Source of the DNA: Deltaproteobacteria bacterium
GTDB taxonomy: Bacteria > Desulfobacterota > Desulfobacteria > Desulfobacterales > SURF-15
Direction: 5' to 3'
Length of the DNA: 5,520 bases
Assembly (NCBI GenBank): GCA_024644775.1
Contig: JAHEHB010000373.1
Span: 1 to 5,520 of the forward strand
In this document: positions 1 through 5,453 of the stretch, piece by piece
Position numbering within the stretch: position 1 is the first letter of the stretch
How the letters are laid out: every line of letters starts with the position of its first letter
Notes under the pieces: generated by a model
Told to the model about the DNA's origin: nothing
Databases searched by the model: none
The model's input: the letters and a program-made list of their open reading frames with translations, nothing else
Program-made: the position numbers and the translations under genes

Positions 1-147
1 GAATGGCCTCATGTTGTCATTTCAAAAGATGGCACCCCAATTTCATACGAGCGCCGCCACTGGCAAAAAAACAGCCAGTCTGATCAAAAAGAAACTTCAT
101 TTTTTGAAGTTTCATATAAGGATAAAAAAGCGAATATCGAATACTGA
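1..147 (+). other. Possible coding remnant at left edge (very tentative)
   Basis: Reading from base 1, the frame is open to a TGA at 145-147. Its first part reads HVVISKDGTPISYE, which resembles the N-terminal strand of many alpha/beta-hydrolases (DGT-x-I-x-YE). The residues after it do not continue into the expected HG oxyanion region. The other two plus frames are also open for 80 to 150 bases, so the open frame alone proves nothing. One of them ends APPLAKKQPV before a TGA at 81-83 and could instead be the C-terminus of an upstream gene. It may be a decayed hydrolase start, a gene tail or noncoding sequence. Confidence 0.2.
91..113. terminator. Perfect 9-bp hairpin with T5 loop
   Basis: GAAACTTCA (91-99) and TGAAGTTTC (105-113) are perfect inverted repeats around a five-T loop. 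The stem is AT-rich and has no clean T-tract after it, so a terminator role for whatever enters from the left is only possible. The start of the hairpin lies inside the word TGATCAAAAAGAAACTT (81-97), which recurs at 2703-2720 just after the MFS gene with one extra G. Confidence 0.4.
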
Positions 148-275
148 ATATTGAATGTCGAATCTCGAAGGAAAGAATTCTATCGAATCTTATGAATTCA
201 AAAGACAGAGCGCTGCGATTCCATCCTTCGAAATTCTGCGGTTCGATATTCTGCTGTTCTGCGGTTCACGATTTG
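130..275. repeat. Heptamer tandem array in imperfect inverted repeat
   Basis: Six consecutive 7-bp units occupy 130-171: GCGAATA, TCGAATA, CTGAATA, TTGAATG, TCGAATC, TCGAAGG. The opposite arm, about 225-275, reads as TTCGAAA, TTCTGCGG, TTCGATA, TTCTGCTG, TTCTGCGG, mixed 7- and 8-bp units on the complementary theme. The inner ends pair best: GAATCTCGAAGG (160-171) against CCTTCGAAATTC (225-236), 11 of 12. The loop holds two GAATTC sites (175-180 and 194-199). No protein-like reading frame is convincing here. Confidence 0.65.
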
Positions 276-295
276 GCCATGTGGAGTCTCATACT

Positions 296-425
296 AGGTT
301 TCAGTGTTCAGTTAAGTCTCCATGCGGATACCCGAAACCCGACACCTGAAAACGCATTGAAAATGAAGTCTTTGCCTAAAGGCGAAAATTTTTCTACCAT
401 TCCCCGAGTGGGACAATAAAAACGG
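296..425. repeat. Dispersed ~130-bp repeat, copy 1
   Basis: This segment matches 2951-3074 in the same orientation. Identical blocks are TCAGTTAAGTCTCC (308-321), GACACCTGAAAACGCAT (341-357) and GTCTTTGCCTAAAGGCGA (368-385), joined by diverged linkers. It contains heptamer-like ACCCGAA, ACCCGAC, ACCTGAA units (329-349). Two small hairpins are kept in both copies: TTTGCC/GGCGAA around TAAA (371-386) and CCATT/AGTGG (397-411). It ends about 65 bases before the selenoprotein start, so it may overlap that gene's promoter or leader. Confidence 0.75.
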
Positions 426-477
426 AGTGAGCCAGTTTCTTCGCTTTTGTGCAAATGACCAATGACTTTTTCCAAAG

Positions 478-484
478 AAAGGAG
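478..484 (+). promoter_or_regulatory. Ribosome binding site deciding the selenoprotein start
   Basis: AAAGGAG lies 7 bases before the ATG at 492. The in-frame ATG at 462 has no comparable site, and starting there would place this purine tract inside the coding region, so 492 is preferred. Confidence 0.85.
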
Positions 485-491
485 AATTACG

Positions 492-1022
492 ATGACCATC
501 GATTTATTTGATCCGACCACAACTTCTGAAAAGACCCCCATCGATTACGCGCCTCGACCTCAAAATTTAAAGGGGTTAAATATCGGCCTGGTGGAGAATA
601 CGAAATTTAATTCCAAAACATTACTTCTAAAAATCGCAGAACGATTGAAGTGCAAATACAACGGAGAGATAACACATTTAGTTTCAAAGGCATCTCCCGG
701 ACACCCTGTCTCGGATATCGCCCTACAGAATTTTAAGAAGAAAGCTGATTTTGTCCTCGCGGGTATAGGGGATTGAGGCTCCTGTAGCTCGGGCAGTGTG
801 CTCGATGGGATTCTTTTAGAAAAGGCTGGCATTCCAGCTGTGTCAATTGTAACCGAACCGTTTCGCGTAACCGGAGAAGAGATGGCCAAAAACTGGGGAG
901 AACCTGATTACCGGTTTTTAGATATGCCGCACCCCATCGCCAACCTCACGGAGCAGGAACTCGATCAGCGGGTGAATGATCTGATAGACGCCGTCGAGTG
1001 GCTTCTGACGGCACCCATATAA
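492..1022 (+). CDS. UGSC-family selenoprotein, UGA at 774-776 read as selenocysteine
   Basis: This is one gene interrupted by an in-frame TGA. From the ATG at 492 it encodes 176 residues, with Sec95 in the motif GIGD-U-GSC (residues 91-98). The frame continues without a break to TAA at 1020-1022. Both halves match the UGSC-containing family known from bacterial selenoproteome surveys: an N-terminal IGLVENTKFNS strand (31-41), then KKADFVLAGIGD (83-94), U95-G-S-C98, and VLDGILLEKAGIPAV (103-117) with TEPF (121-124). Cysteine replaces Sec in many homologues, giving GDCGSC. Sec95 and Cys98 probably form a CxxC-like redox pair; the enzymatic reaction is not established. There is no signal peptide or membrane segment, so it should be cytosolic. 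The GTG at 798 could be miscalled as a separate start but has no ribosome site and would discard the motif. A simple nonsense mutation is unlikely because downstream conservation is intact. Confidence 0.9.
774..810 (+). promoter_or_regulatory. Bacterial SECIS-like hairpin after the Sec UGA
   Basis: Directly after the UGA (774-776), bases 789-795 (UCGGGCA) pair with 799-805 (UGCUCGA). This gives a 7-bp stem with one G-U and a three-base loop GUG (796-798). A lower stem UCCU (780-783) with GGGA (807-810) can form across an asymmetric internal loop. Nineteen bases separate the UGA from the apical loop, and the loop starts with G. Both fit the bacterial SECIS pattern recognised by SelB. The fold was found by eye, and an alternative weaker stem (773-777 with 801-805) exists. 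Confidence 0.65.
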
Positions 1023-1055
1023 AAAAACGCCACGGGACTCAGTTGCTAATCCGGT

Positions 1056-1085
1056 CATTATAATTTAGAAATTGTAGCATTATAA
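1056..1085 (+). promoter_or_regulatory. AT-rich gap with paired CATTATAA words, possible promoter or operator
   Basis: The 168-base gap between the selenoprotein and the glutaredoxin gene is AT-rich. CATTATAA occurs at 1056-1063 and again at 1078-1085, 22 bases apart (about two helical turns). The first copy contains a perfect TATAAT (1059-1064). Between them is the small inverted repeat AATTT-AG-AAATT (1062-1073). No well-spaced -35 box is clear, so this is only a candidate for a separate promoter of the glutaredoxin-MFS pair or a regulator site. Confidence 0.25.
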
Positions 1086-1190
1086 GGATGTTAACTACTA
1101 TAAGCGTTACATAATCGTATTTAGAAGCGGGTGCACTTAGGAAAACATTACACCATTACTCCATGTTATGGTTTATTGGAGACATAAAGT

Positions 1191-1503
1191 ATGCCGAAGC
1201 TCGTAAAAATCTATTCCCTCAGTACCTGCAGTCATTGTAAGGCAATCAAGAAAATGTTGGGAGCGAGGTGCCTATGAGTCTACAGATGTGGATTTGCTGG
1301 AAAGAGAAGAACGCAAAGCCATTCTCGAAGATATAAAACAACTCAATCTACAGTGTTCCTTTCCTACTATGGTAATCGGAGATAACGTTATTGTTGGTTA
1401 CAAAGAAAAAGAGCTAATGGAAGCCATATATTTAGAAACTCCGCCAAAATCAAGTTTCATTCGAACCCTCCTGCAAAAAACAGGTACCCACCGATCGATA
1501 TGA
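1191..1503 (+). pseudogene. Glutaredoxin-family protein, split by a frameshift
   Basis: From the ATG at 1191, with GGAG at 1178-1181 as ribosome site, the frame gives MPKLVKIYSLSTCSHCKAIKKML. This is the first strand and CxxC active site (Cys13, Cys16) of a glutaredoxin-fold protein, but it stops at TGA 1275-1277. The rest of the fold continues one base over: YESTDVDLLEREERKAILED, then the cis-proline loop SFPT, then VIGDNVIVGYKEKEL, ending at TGA 1501-1503. The joint lies between about 1257 and 1275. A deletion of about five bases would explain both the frame change and a loop roughly two residues shorter than usual. The UGA at 1275 is not a Sec codon, because its own frame is unlike the family. 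The second half could start at GTG 1288, but that product lacks the active site. Either the gene is newly broken, frameshifting occurs, or the read is in error. The stop overlaps the MFS start (ATGA), so it was once an operon partner. Confidence 0.85.
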
Positions 1504-2705
1504 AACCCCTTTCCGCTTCTTCCAATTCCAGATTAACGTGGACCATTGGCATTGCAATGATCGCACGGCTTTGTATTAACACGGTACGCCGATTTCCTTA
1601 TCCGTTTGCGCCGGTACTAAGCCGAGGCCTTGGCGTTTCTCTTCCAGCCGTAACCTCGATTATCGCAGCCAATCAGGTCACCGGTATCCTGGGGCTTATT
1701 TTCGCTCCTCTGGGAGACCGATGGGGATACCGAATCATGTTGTTGGCCGGATTGGGATCTCTGACTTGTGGAATGTTTACCGGCGGATTGTTTCCGTTTT
1801 ATGGGACAGTGTTTGTTGCCCTGTTTTTGGGTGGGCTCGGAAAAAGCATCTTTGATCCGGCGCTGCAAGCCTACATCGGCAAACGGATCTCTTACTCACG
1901 CAGAGGAATGGTCATCGGTATCATAGAAATGAGTTGGGCCGGCAGCTCACTCGTAGGAATTCCCCTTGTCGGGTTATTAATTGCTCATTTCGGGTGGCGG
2001 GCCCCATTTTTTGCTTTGGGCAGTATCGGATTTTTAGCCACGATCGTCCTCGGTATTCTCGTGCTGCCGGATAAGAATGAAAACCAAACAGCCGAGAAAC
2101 GTCTCCATGTCTATCGAACGTTACCGTATCTCGTTCAAAAACGGACGGCTCTCGGTGTCATCGGTTTCGTTTTTTGTATCAGCGCTGCTAACGATAACCT
2201 TTTCGTGATTTATGGCGCATGGTTTGAAGAATCGTTCGGTCTCGGTATTGTGGCACTCGGAATCGCTACAACCGTCATCGGCACTGCCGAGCTATTCGGT
2301 GAGATTTTGACAGCCACACTCGGTGATCGATTCGGGCTTTTACGGTTGACAACCTTTGGCGCAATACTATCCGGGCTCAGCTATTTAGTGTTGCCATTTA
2401 TGGGTCACACGCTTCCTCTTGCGTTAGCGGCACTTTTTGTGATTTTTCTTACAGTTGAATTTTCAATCGTCACCTCACTTTCTCTTGTCACAGAACTGCT
2501 TCCTGATGCACGAGCAACGATGATGGCCGGATATCTCGCGGCAGCCAGCGTGGGTCGAGTAATCGGCGCGTTCATCGGCGGACCGGTATGGATGATGGGC
2601 GGAACCGTTACCGTGGGATATGTTTCCGCGTTTATAGCCGGACTTGGGCTGTTATCGTTAAGATGGGGATTAAGTGGTTGGCAACCGTCGAAACGGCCAG
2701 TTTGA
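1500..2705 (+). CDS. Major facilitator superfamily transporter (12 TM)
   Basis: A 401-residue inner-membrane protein of normal MFS length with about twelve hydrophobic segments: six before a polar loop near residues 190-212 and six after it (roughly 216-236, 248-270, 284-301, 304-327, 340-365, 369-387). The MFS motif A is clear as GDRWGYR (72-78) in the loop between helices 2 and 3. A degenerate second copy, GDRFG (275-279), lies in the equivalent loop of the second half, as expected of the internally duplicated fold. It most resembles drug/proton or small-molecule efflux members. The substrate cannot be read from sequence. The start ATG overlaps the glutaredoxin stop by four bases and has only a weak ribosome site, which suggests translational coupling. 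If the glutaredoxin frame is truly broken, ribosomes would end at 1277 and coupling could be weakened. Confidence 0.9.
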   Translation: MKPLSASSNSRLTWTIGIAMIARLCINTVRRFPYPFAPVLSRGLGVSLPAVTSIIAANQVTGILGLIFAPLGDRWGYRIMLLAGLGSLTCGMFTGGLFPFYGTVFVALFLGGLGKSIFDPALQAYIGKRISYSRRGMVIGIIEMSWAGSSLVGIPLVGLLIAHFGWRAPFFALGSIGFLATIVLGILVLPDKNENQTAEKRLHVYRTLPYLVQKRTALGVIGFVFCISAANDNLFVIYGAWFEESFGLGIVALGIATTVIGTAELFGEILTATLGDRFGLLRLTTFGAILSGLSYLVLPFMGHTLPLALAALFVIFLTVEFSIVTSLSLVTELLPDARATMMAGYLAAASVGRVIGAFIGGPVWMMGGTVTVGYVSAFIAGLGLLSLRWGLSGWQPSKRPV

Positions 2706-2720
2706 TCGAAAAAGAAACTT
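2703..2720. repeat. Short direct repeat TGATC(G)AAAAAGAAACTT, copy 2
   Basis: TGATCGAAAAAGAAACTT here matches TGATCAAAAAGAAACTT at 81-97 except for one added G. The match begins at the TGA stop of the MFS gene. It may mark a boundary of the plus-strand gene block, or it may be chance in an A-rich stretch. Confidence 0.4.
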
Positions 2721-2737
2721 TGATGTTACGCGCTCAG

Positions 2738-2849
2738 CCACAAAGACACCAAGGCACCAAGATTACAGTGAAATTTTTGATTCCATACCAAAAAGAATTC
2801 CGATCATTTAGAATACATGTCATCACTTCGTGTCTTAGTGCCTTTGTGG
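2738..2849. repeat. Octamer tandem array in inverted repeat
   Basis: The left arm 2738-2761 is three 8-bp units: CCACAAAG, ACACCAAG, GCACCAAG. The right arm 2826-2849 is the complementary set: CTTCGTGT, CTTAGTGC, CTTTGTGG. The 24-base arms match at 20 positions, and one of the four differences still gives a G-U pair. The 64-base loop has no gene. As RNA it would form a long stem between two convergent genes, so it might help end transcription, but there is no U-tract. Confidence 0.7.
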
Positions 2850-2887
2850 CAAAACTGTTATTTTGAATGTAGTTTCATACCAGCGTC

Positions 2888-2910
2888 CAGCTAAGCCGCC
2901 AGCGGAGCTG
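2888..2910. repeat. Small GC-rich palindrome CAGCT...CCGC/GCGG...AGCTG
   Basis: CAGCT (2888-2892) pairs with AGCTG (2906-2910), and CCG (2896-2898) with CGG (2903-2905), leaving a three-base bulge. It is enclosed by TGTAGT (2868-2873) and ACTACA (2919-2924). It lies between the convergent MFS and methyltransferase genes and has no T-tract on either side, so it is at best a weak terminator. Confidence 0.35.
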
Positions 2911-2950
2911 AATTCATTACTACAAAAAACGAGTTTTCTCAGACGAGACG

Positions 2951-3074
2951 AGGTTTCAGGGCTCAGTTAAGTCTCCGCGCCGACACCTGACACCTGAAAA
3001 CGCATCGAAACCGACGTCTTTGCCTAAAGGCGAGGGTTTTTCTCCCCACTTCCTGAGTGGTACATTAAACACGG
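2951..3074. repeat. Dispersed ~130-bp repeat, copy 2
   Basis: This is the second copy of the element at 296-425, in the same orientation and ending right at the methyltransferase stop codon. Identical blocks lie at 2963-2976, 2989-3005 and 3016-3033. Inside, TTTCAGGGCTCAG (2954-2966) pairs with CTGACACCTGAAA (2987-2999) at 11 of 13 positions. The two small hairpins of copy 1 recur: TTTGCC/GGCGAG (3019-3034) and CCACT/AGTGG (3046-3060). In the second hairpin a C-G pair here replaces the U-G pair of copy 1, so pairing is kept while the sequence changes. Confidence 0.75.
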
Positions 3075-3854
3075 TTAGGGTTTTCGAGCAGTTGCAATCA
3101 TGCGACGATTCATAAAACCGTAATCGTCCTCGGTGCTGTGCGGTGAAAAATCCGTATGGATCTCAACCTGTTCGAATCCGACCATCCGGATGAGTCTTGA
3201 AAGTTTTTGTGTATCGTAGAGACGAACTGCGTAGGTTCGATCGCGAATCAATCCCTGATTCTTATCAAGTACCATTTCCCGTGCGAATACCGTATCTTCG
3301 TTTAGCTCTCGATATCGACAAACAACCGTATCTTCACCGATCTCATGCCATGACCGCACCGTGAAAGTATCTTTGACAGCCGCGCCATCCGTTACGTCCA
3401 CCAGAAGCCAACCTCCGGAGCGAAGCAACCGAAAGGTCTCGCTCAAAATCACATGGTCGGCTTCCCGTATTTGAATATATCCCAAAGAGTTTCCCAAAAT
3501 CAGCACATGATCAAAACTTTCTTTCGAAAGACCTGTAAATCTTGCGTCGGCACGGAGCATATCGATCGTATAACAGCGCTCGGCAGCTATCTGTCTGGCG
3601 CAATCAATGAGCGGTCCTGAATAGTCCACCAGCGTGCAACCGGGAAAACCCCGTGAGCACAATTCAATGCTGTGGCGCCCGTGTCCTCCGCAAAGATCCA
3701 AAATCTTGTGCTCGGATCGAATGGGGAGTAAATCCATGATGATATTAATTTCACGGCGAGTGATGGATTCATCGCAGACCGACCGGGCATCTGTGATGAG
3801 ATACACTTCATCAAACAGCGTTTTCCACCACTCTTGATCGATTTCCAGTGTCAT
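3075..3854 (-). CDS. Class I SAM-dependent methyltransferase
   Basis: A 259-residue cytosolic protein with the Rossmann-like class I fold. Motif I, ILDLCGGHGRH (51-61), is the S-adenosylmethionine glycine loop. LVDYS (75-79) supplies the acidic Asp77 expected to hold the ribose hydroxyls, RADARF (101-106) follows, and FDHVLILGNSLGYI (114-127) is the motif IV strand and loop. An N-terminal helix region WWKTLFDEVYLITD (9-22) and the C-terminal beta-rich half (about 160-259) are where the substrate should bind. The substrate is unknown; nothing suggests an RNA or DNA target. Its ATG overlaps the stop of the upstream ATP-grasp gene (ATGA) and has no good ribosome site of its own, so it is probably made by translational coupling in fixed ratio with that ligase. 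This supports a shared pathway in which the ligase product or substrate is methylated. Confidence 0.88.
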   Translation of the reverse strand: MTLEIDQEWWKTLFDEVYLITDARSVCDESITRREINIIMDLLPIRSEHKILDLCGGHGRHSIELCSRGFPGCTLVDYSGPLIDCARQIAAERCYTIDMLRADARFTGLSKESFDHVLILGNSLGYIQIREADHVILSETFRLLRSGGWLLVDVTDGAAVKDTFTVRSWHEIGEDTVVCRYRELNEDTVFAREMVLDKNQGLIRDRTYAVRLYDTQKLSRLIRMVGFEQVEIHTDFSPHSTEDDYGFMNRRMIATARKP

Positions 3855-5227
3855 AAGTGTGCACCAAAACTAAATAATCCATCAGAGGCAATAATAGCAG
3901 GTGATCCCCCCCAGGGATTCATTCGGGCGATTTCAAGTTCTTTTTCCTCGATATTTATAATGGCGTCGAGCTCGCCGTCAAGCCACATCTTCTCTAACGT
4001 AAGGCAGGTCGACCACAGTCTTGAACAATACCGTTCCAGTGCCTTCAGCTGCTGTGAGGTAAGCAGTCTCGGTCGCAAAGCGATCTTTATGGGTCCAAGC
4101 AGGTAGGTAAACTTGTGAGCCAGGGCCATGTTATTTCTCATTTCGACAACCTGCGATAATTCCCCGGGGTCGAACGCCAAAAGAGCCTCATTGATTCGAT
4201 TCACAGCATCCCGAACCGGCATTTCCGAGCACAGTACCGCAAGTGGTTGTACACCTCCCCCACTCCCGACATTTGTGGGTATGCCGCCAAACCGGCCCAA
4301 AAACCCGAAGAGATTATCCGGCCCCATCAGGCAACGAAAGTCCGTCTGATATCGCTTCAAAACGACGTCTCCATTTTCTAAGGTTGGGACCTCCTCAGCC
4401 CATAACGGCGGCGGAATTTTCTCCTGGACAATATAATTGCCCTCTTTTATGGCAAGATTGATCGCCTCATCGATATCAGGGTTCACTTTACCAACCCGTA
4501 CCCCCTTACCGGAATATCCTCGCTCAGGTTTTAATACCAGATCGTCCCAGTGTGTCCGTATCCATTCCATGAGATCATCGATAGCCTCCCCTTTGGGTCC
4601 TTCTGTCTTGCGAGGATAAACCTGCCGTGTCCAGGGAGTGCGTTGGACGATTTCTTCATGGAAACGTTTGCAATGGGATCCTGTTACAACCTCAAACATG
4701 CTCTTTACATTGATGGGTTCCGTGCCTCTCGGATTTATCACACGGTGTTCCCGCACCGCCTGGAGCAGGGGATCAAGTTTGAAGCGGCGATGCAGGGAGA
4801 GAAGCACATCCGTGTTAAAATCCATAAAGATAGTGGATACGGGTTGCCCCCTTAAGCAAACCCGACCTTCTTTACGCTCAAGTTCATGGGGAGCAATCAA
4901 CGTGCTGGTGATGCCCTCCACTGCATTGAGATGGTCTGCAAGGTTTTTGTTCTCCGTAACAGATGCTAAGGTTTCCTCTTCAGCGACAACGACGATAAGC
5001 CCTGGATTGTCGCCTTCCCGGGATCGATGTACCTCTACCAGCATCTCTACAAAACCGTACACCGGAAAAAGCATGGGGTGAACAAAATCCAGCTTTACGG
5101 GCATTGGATGGATTTTATTGAGTCTTTCCCATACCGCTTTGCCGATAATTTGAGTCGTCCGTTGATAATCCCAGCCACCAGGACTTCCCAAATTCCATTC
5201 AGAATGATATCCAAGAAAATCTTCCAA
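3851..5227 (-). CDS. Circularly permuted (type 2-like) ATP-grasp protein
   Basis: This encodes 458 residues from a TTG start at 5227, chosen because AAGGAG lies 7 bases upstream and the product then begins MEDFLGYHSEWN. A longer reading from TTG 5272 would add 15 residues that overlap a palindrome. The C-terminal half has ATP-grasp features: VLKPERGYSGKGV (231-243) is the nucleotide-binding Lys and glycine-rich loop, YIVQEKIPPPLW (265-276) the adenine-contacting strand, DFRCLMGP (296-303) the metal/phosphate strand, and GRFGGIPTNVGSGGGVQP (311-328) the terminal Asn/Gly-rich loop. The first 165 residues carry substrate-binding elements, and PRGTEPINVKSMFEVVT (166-182) leads into the grasp. Such enzymes form an acyl-phosphate and join it to an amine or thiol, as in glutathionylspermidine-synthase relatives. 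The exact substrates are not readable here. It is followed, with a four-base overlap, by a methyltransferase gene. Confidence 0.83.
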   Translation of the reverse strand: MEDFLGYHSEWNLGSPGGWDYQRTTQIIGKAVWERLNKIHPMPVKLDFVHPMLFPVYGFVEMLVEVHRSREGDNPGLIVVVAEEETLASVTENKNLADHLNAVEGITSTLIAPHELERKEGRVCLRGQPVSTIFMDFNTDVLLSLHRRFKLDPLLQAVREHRVINPRGTEPINVKSMFEVVTGSHCKRFHEEIVQRTPWTRQVYPRKTEGPKGEAIDDLMEWIRTHWDDLVLKPERGYSGKGVRVGKVNPDIDEAINLAIKEGNYIVQEKIPPPLWAEEVPTLENGDVVLKRYQTDFRCLMGPDNLFGFLGRFGGIPTNVGSGGGVQPLAVLCSEMPVRDAVNRINEALLAFDPGELSQVVEMRNNMALAHKFTYLLGPIKIALRPRLLTSQQLKALERYCSRLWSTCLTLEKMWLDGELDAIINIEEKELEIARMNPWGGSPAIIASDGLFSFGAHL

Positions 5228-5234
5228 AAATTTG

Positions 5235-5240
5235 CTCCTT
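5235..5240 (-). promoter_or_regulatory. Ribosome binding site of the ATP-grasp gene
   Basis: On the minus strand this reads AAGGAG, 7 bases before the TTG at 5227. It is the reason for preferring 5227 over the upstream in-frame TTG at 5272, which starts inside a palindrome. Confidence 0.75.
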
Positions 5241-5250
5241 GATAGTATTA

Positions 5251-5278
5251 CCCTGATTGAGCCAAGGCTCAATTAGGG
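5251..5278. promoter_or_regulatory. 13-bp-arm palindrome before the ATP-grasp gene, possible operator
   Basis: CCCTGATTGAGCC (5251-5263) and GGCTCAATTAGGG (5266-5278) are inverted around AA with one G-T position. On the minus strand it ends ten bases before the AAGGAG site, with TAATACTATC between. It could be an operator dyad or a leader hairpin that affects translation of the ATP-grasp operon. No known regulator motif was recognised. Confidence 0.5.
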
Positions 5279-5279
5279 A

Positions 5280-5407
5280 GCGTTCAGCAATCAGCATTTA
5301 GCGGTCAGTTTTGGTTGAATATCGAAAGATTCATATCTTTTTTAGGCAAGAGATATGAATTTCTTTTAGAATCATTCTCCTGATTGCTGAACGCTGATAG
5401 CTGACAG
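5280..5407. repeat. Heptamer tandem array in nested inverted repeat
   Basis: The left arm 5281-5308 is four 7-bp units: CGTTCAG, CAATCAG, CATTTAG, CGGTCAG. The right arm 5380-5407 is four units on the complementary theme: CTGATTG, CTGAACG, CTGATAG, CTGACAG. Bases 5280-5294 and 5380-5394 pair perfectly over 15 positions. A second perfect 10-bp stem, ATTCATATCT (5329-5338) with AGATATGAAT (5351-5360), sits inside. No transposase is present. Confidence 0.75.
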
Positions 5408-5411
5408 CTTT

Positions 5412-5435
5412 CAATTGAGCGTTTTCGCTCAATTG
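5412..5435. repeat. Perfect 10-bp hairpin with TTTT loop
   Basis: CAATTGAGCG (5412-5421) and CGCTCAATTG (5426-5435) are perfect inverted repeats around TTTT. The right half CGCTCAATTGGGG (5426-5438) matches 5266-5278 at 11 of 13 bases, so the heptamer element is bracketed by two related ATTGAGC palindromes. On the minus strand it lies just after the possible gene tail at the right edge and might act in ending that transcript, though no T-tract follows. Confidence 0.6.
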
Positions 5436-5453
5436 GGGTATTAGTAATTAATG

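Noticed and set aside
130..425. CRISPR array in the left repeat-rich region
   Set aside because: Units are 7-8 bp without spacers, and no cas gene is present.
798..1022. Separate small protein starting at GTG 798
   Set aside because: It has no ribosome site and is the same frame as the upstream half across the UGA; it is the C-terminal part of the selenoprotein.
1191..1383. UGA at 1275-1277 as a second selenocysteine codon in the glutaredoxin gene
   Set aside because: Reading on in that frame gives an unrelated basic sequence and a stop, whereas the homologous C-terminal half is in the +1 frame.
2588..2866. Open frame overlapping the MFS gene end and the octamer repeat
   Set aside because: It lies in another frame of a clear MFS gene and then translates the repeat, with no ribosome site.
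4638..5081. 147-codon plus-strand open frame
   Set aside because: It is fully antisense to the conserved ATP-grasp coding sequence and has no family features.
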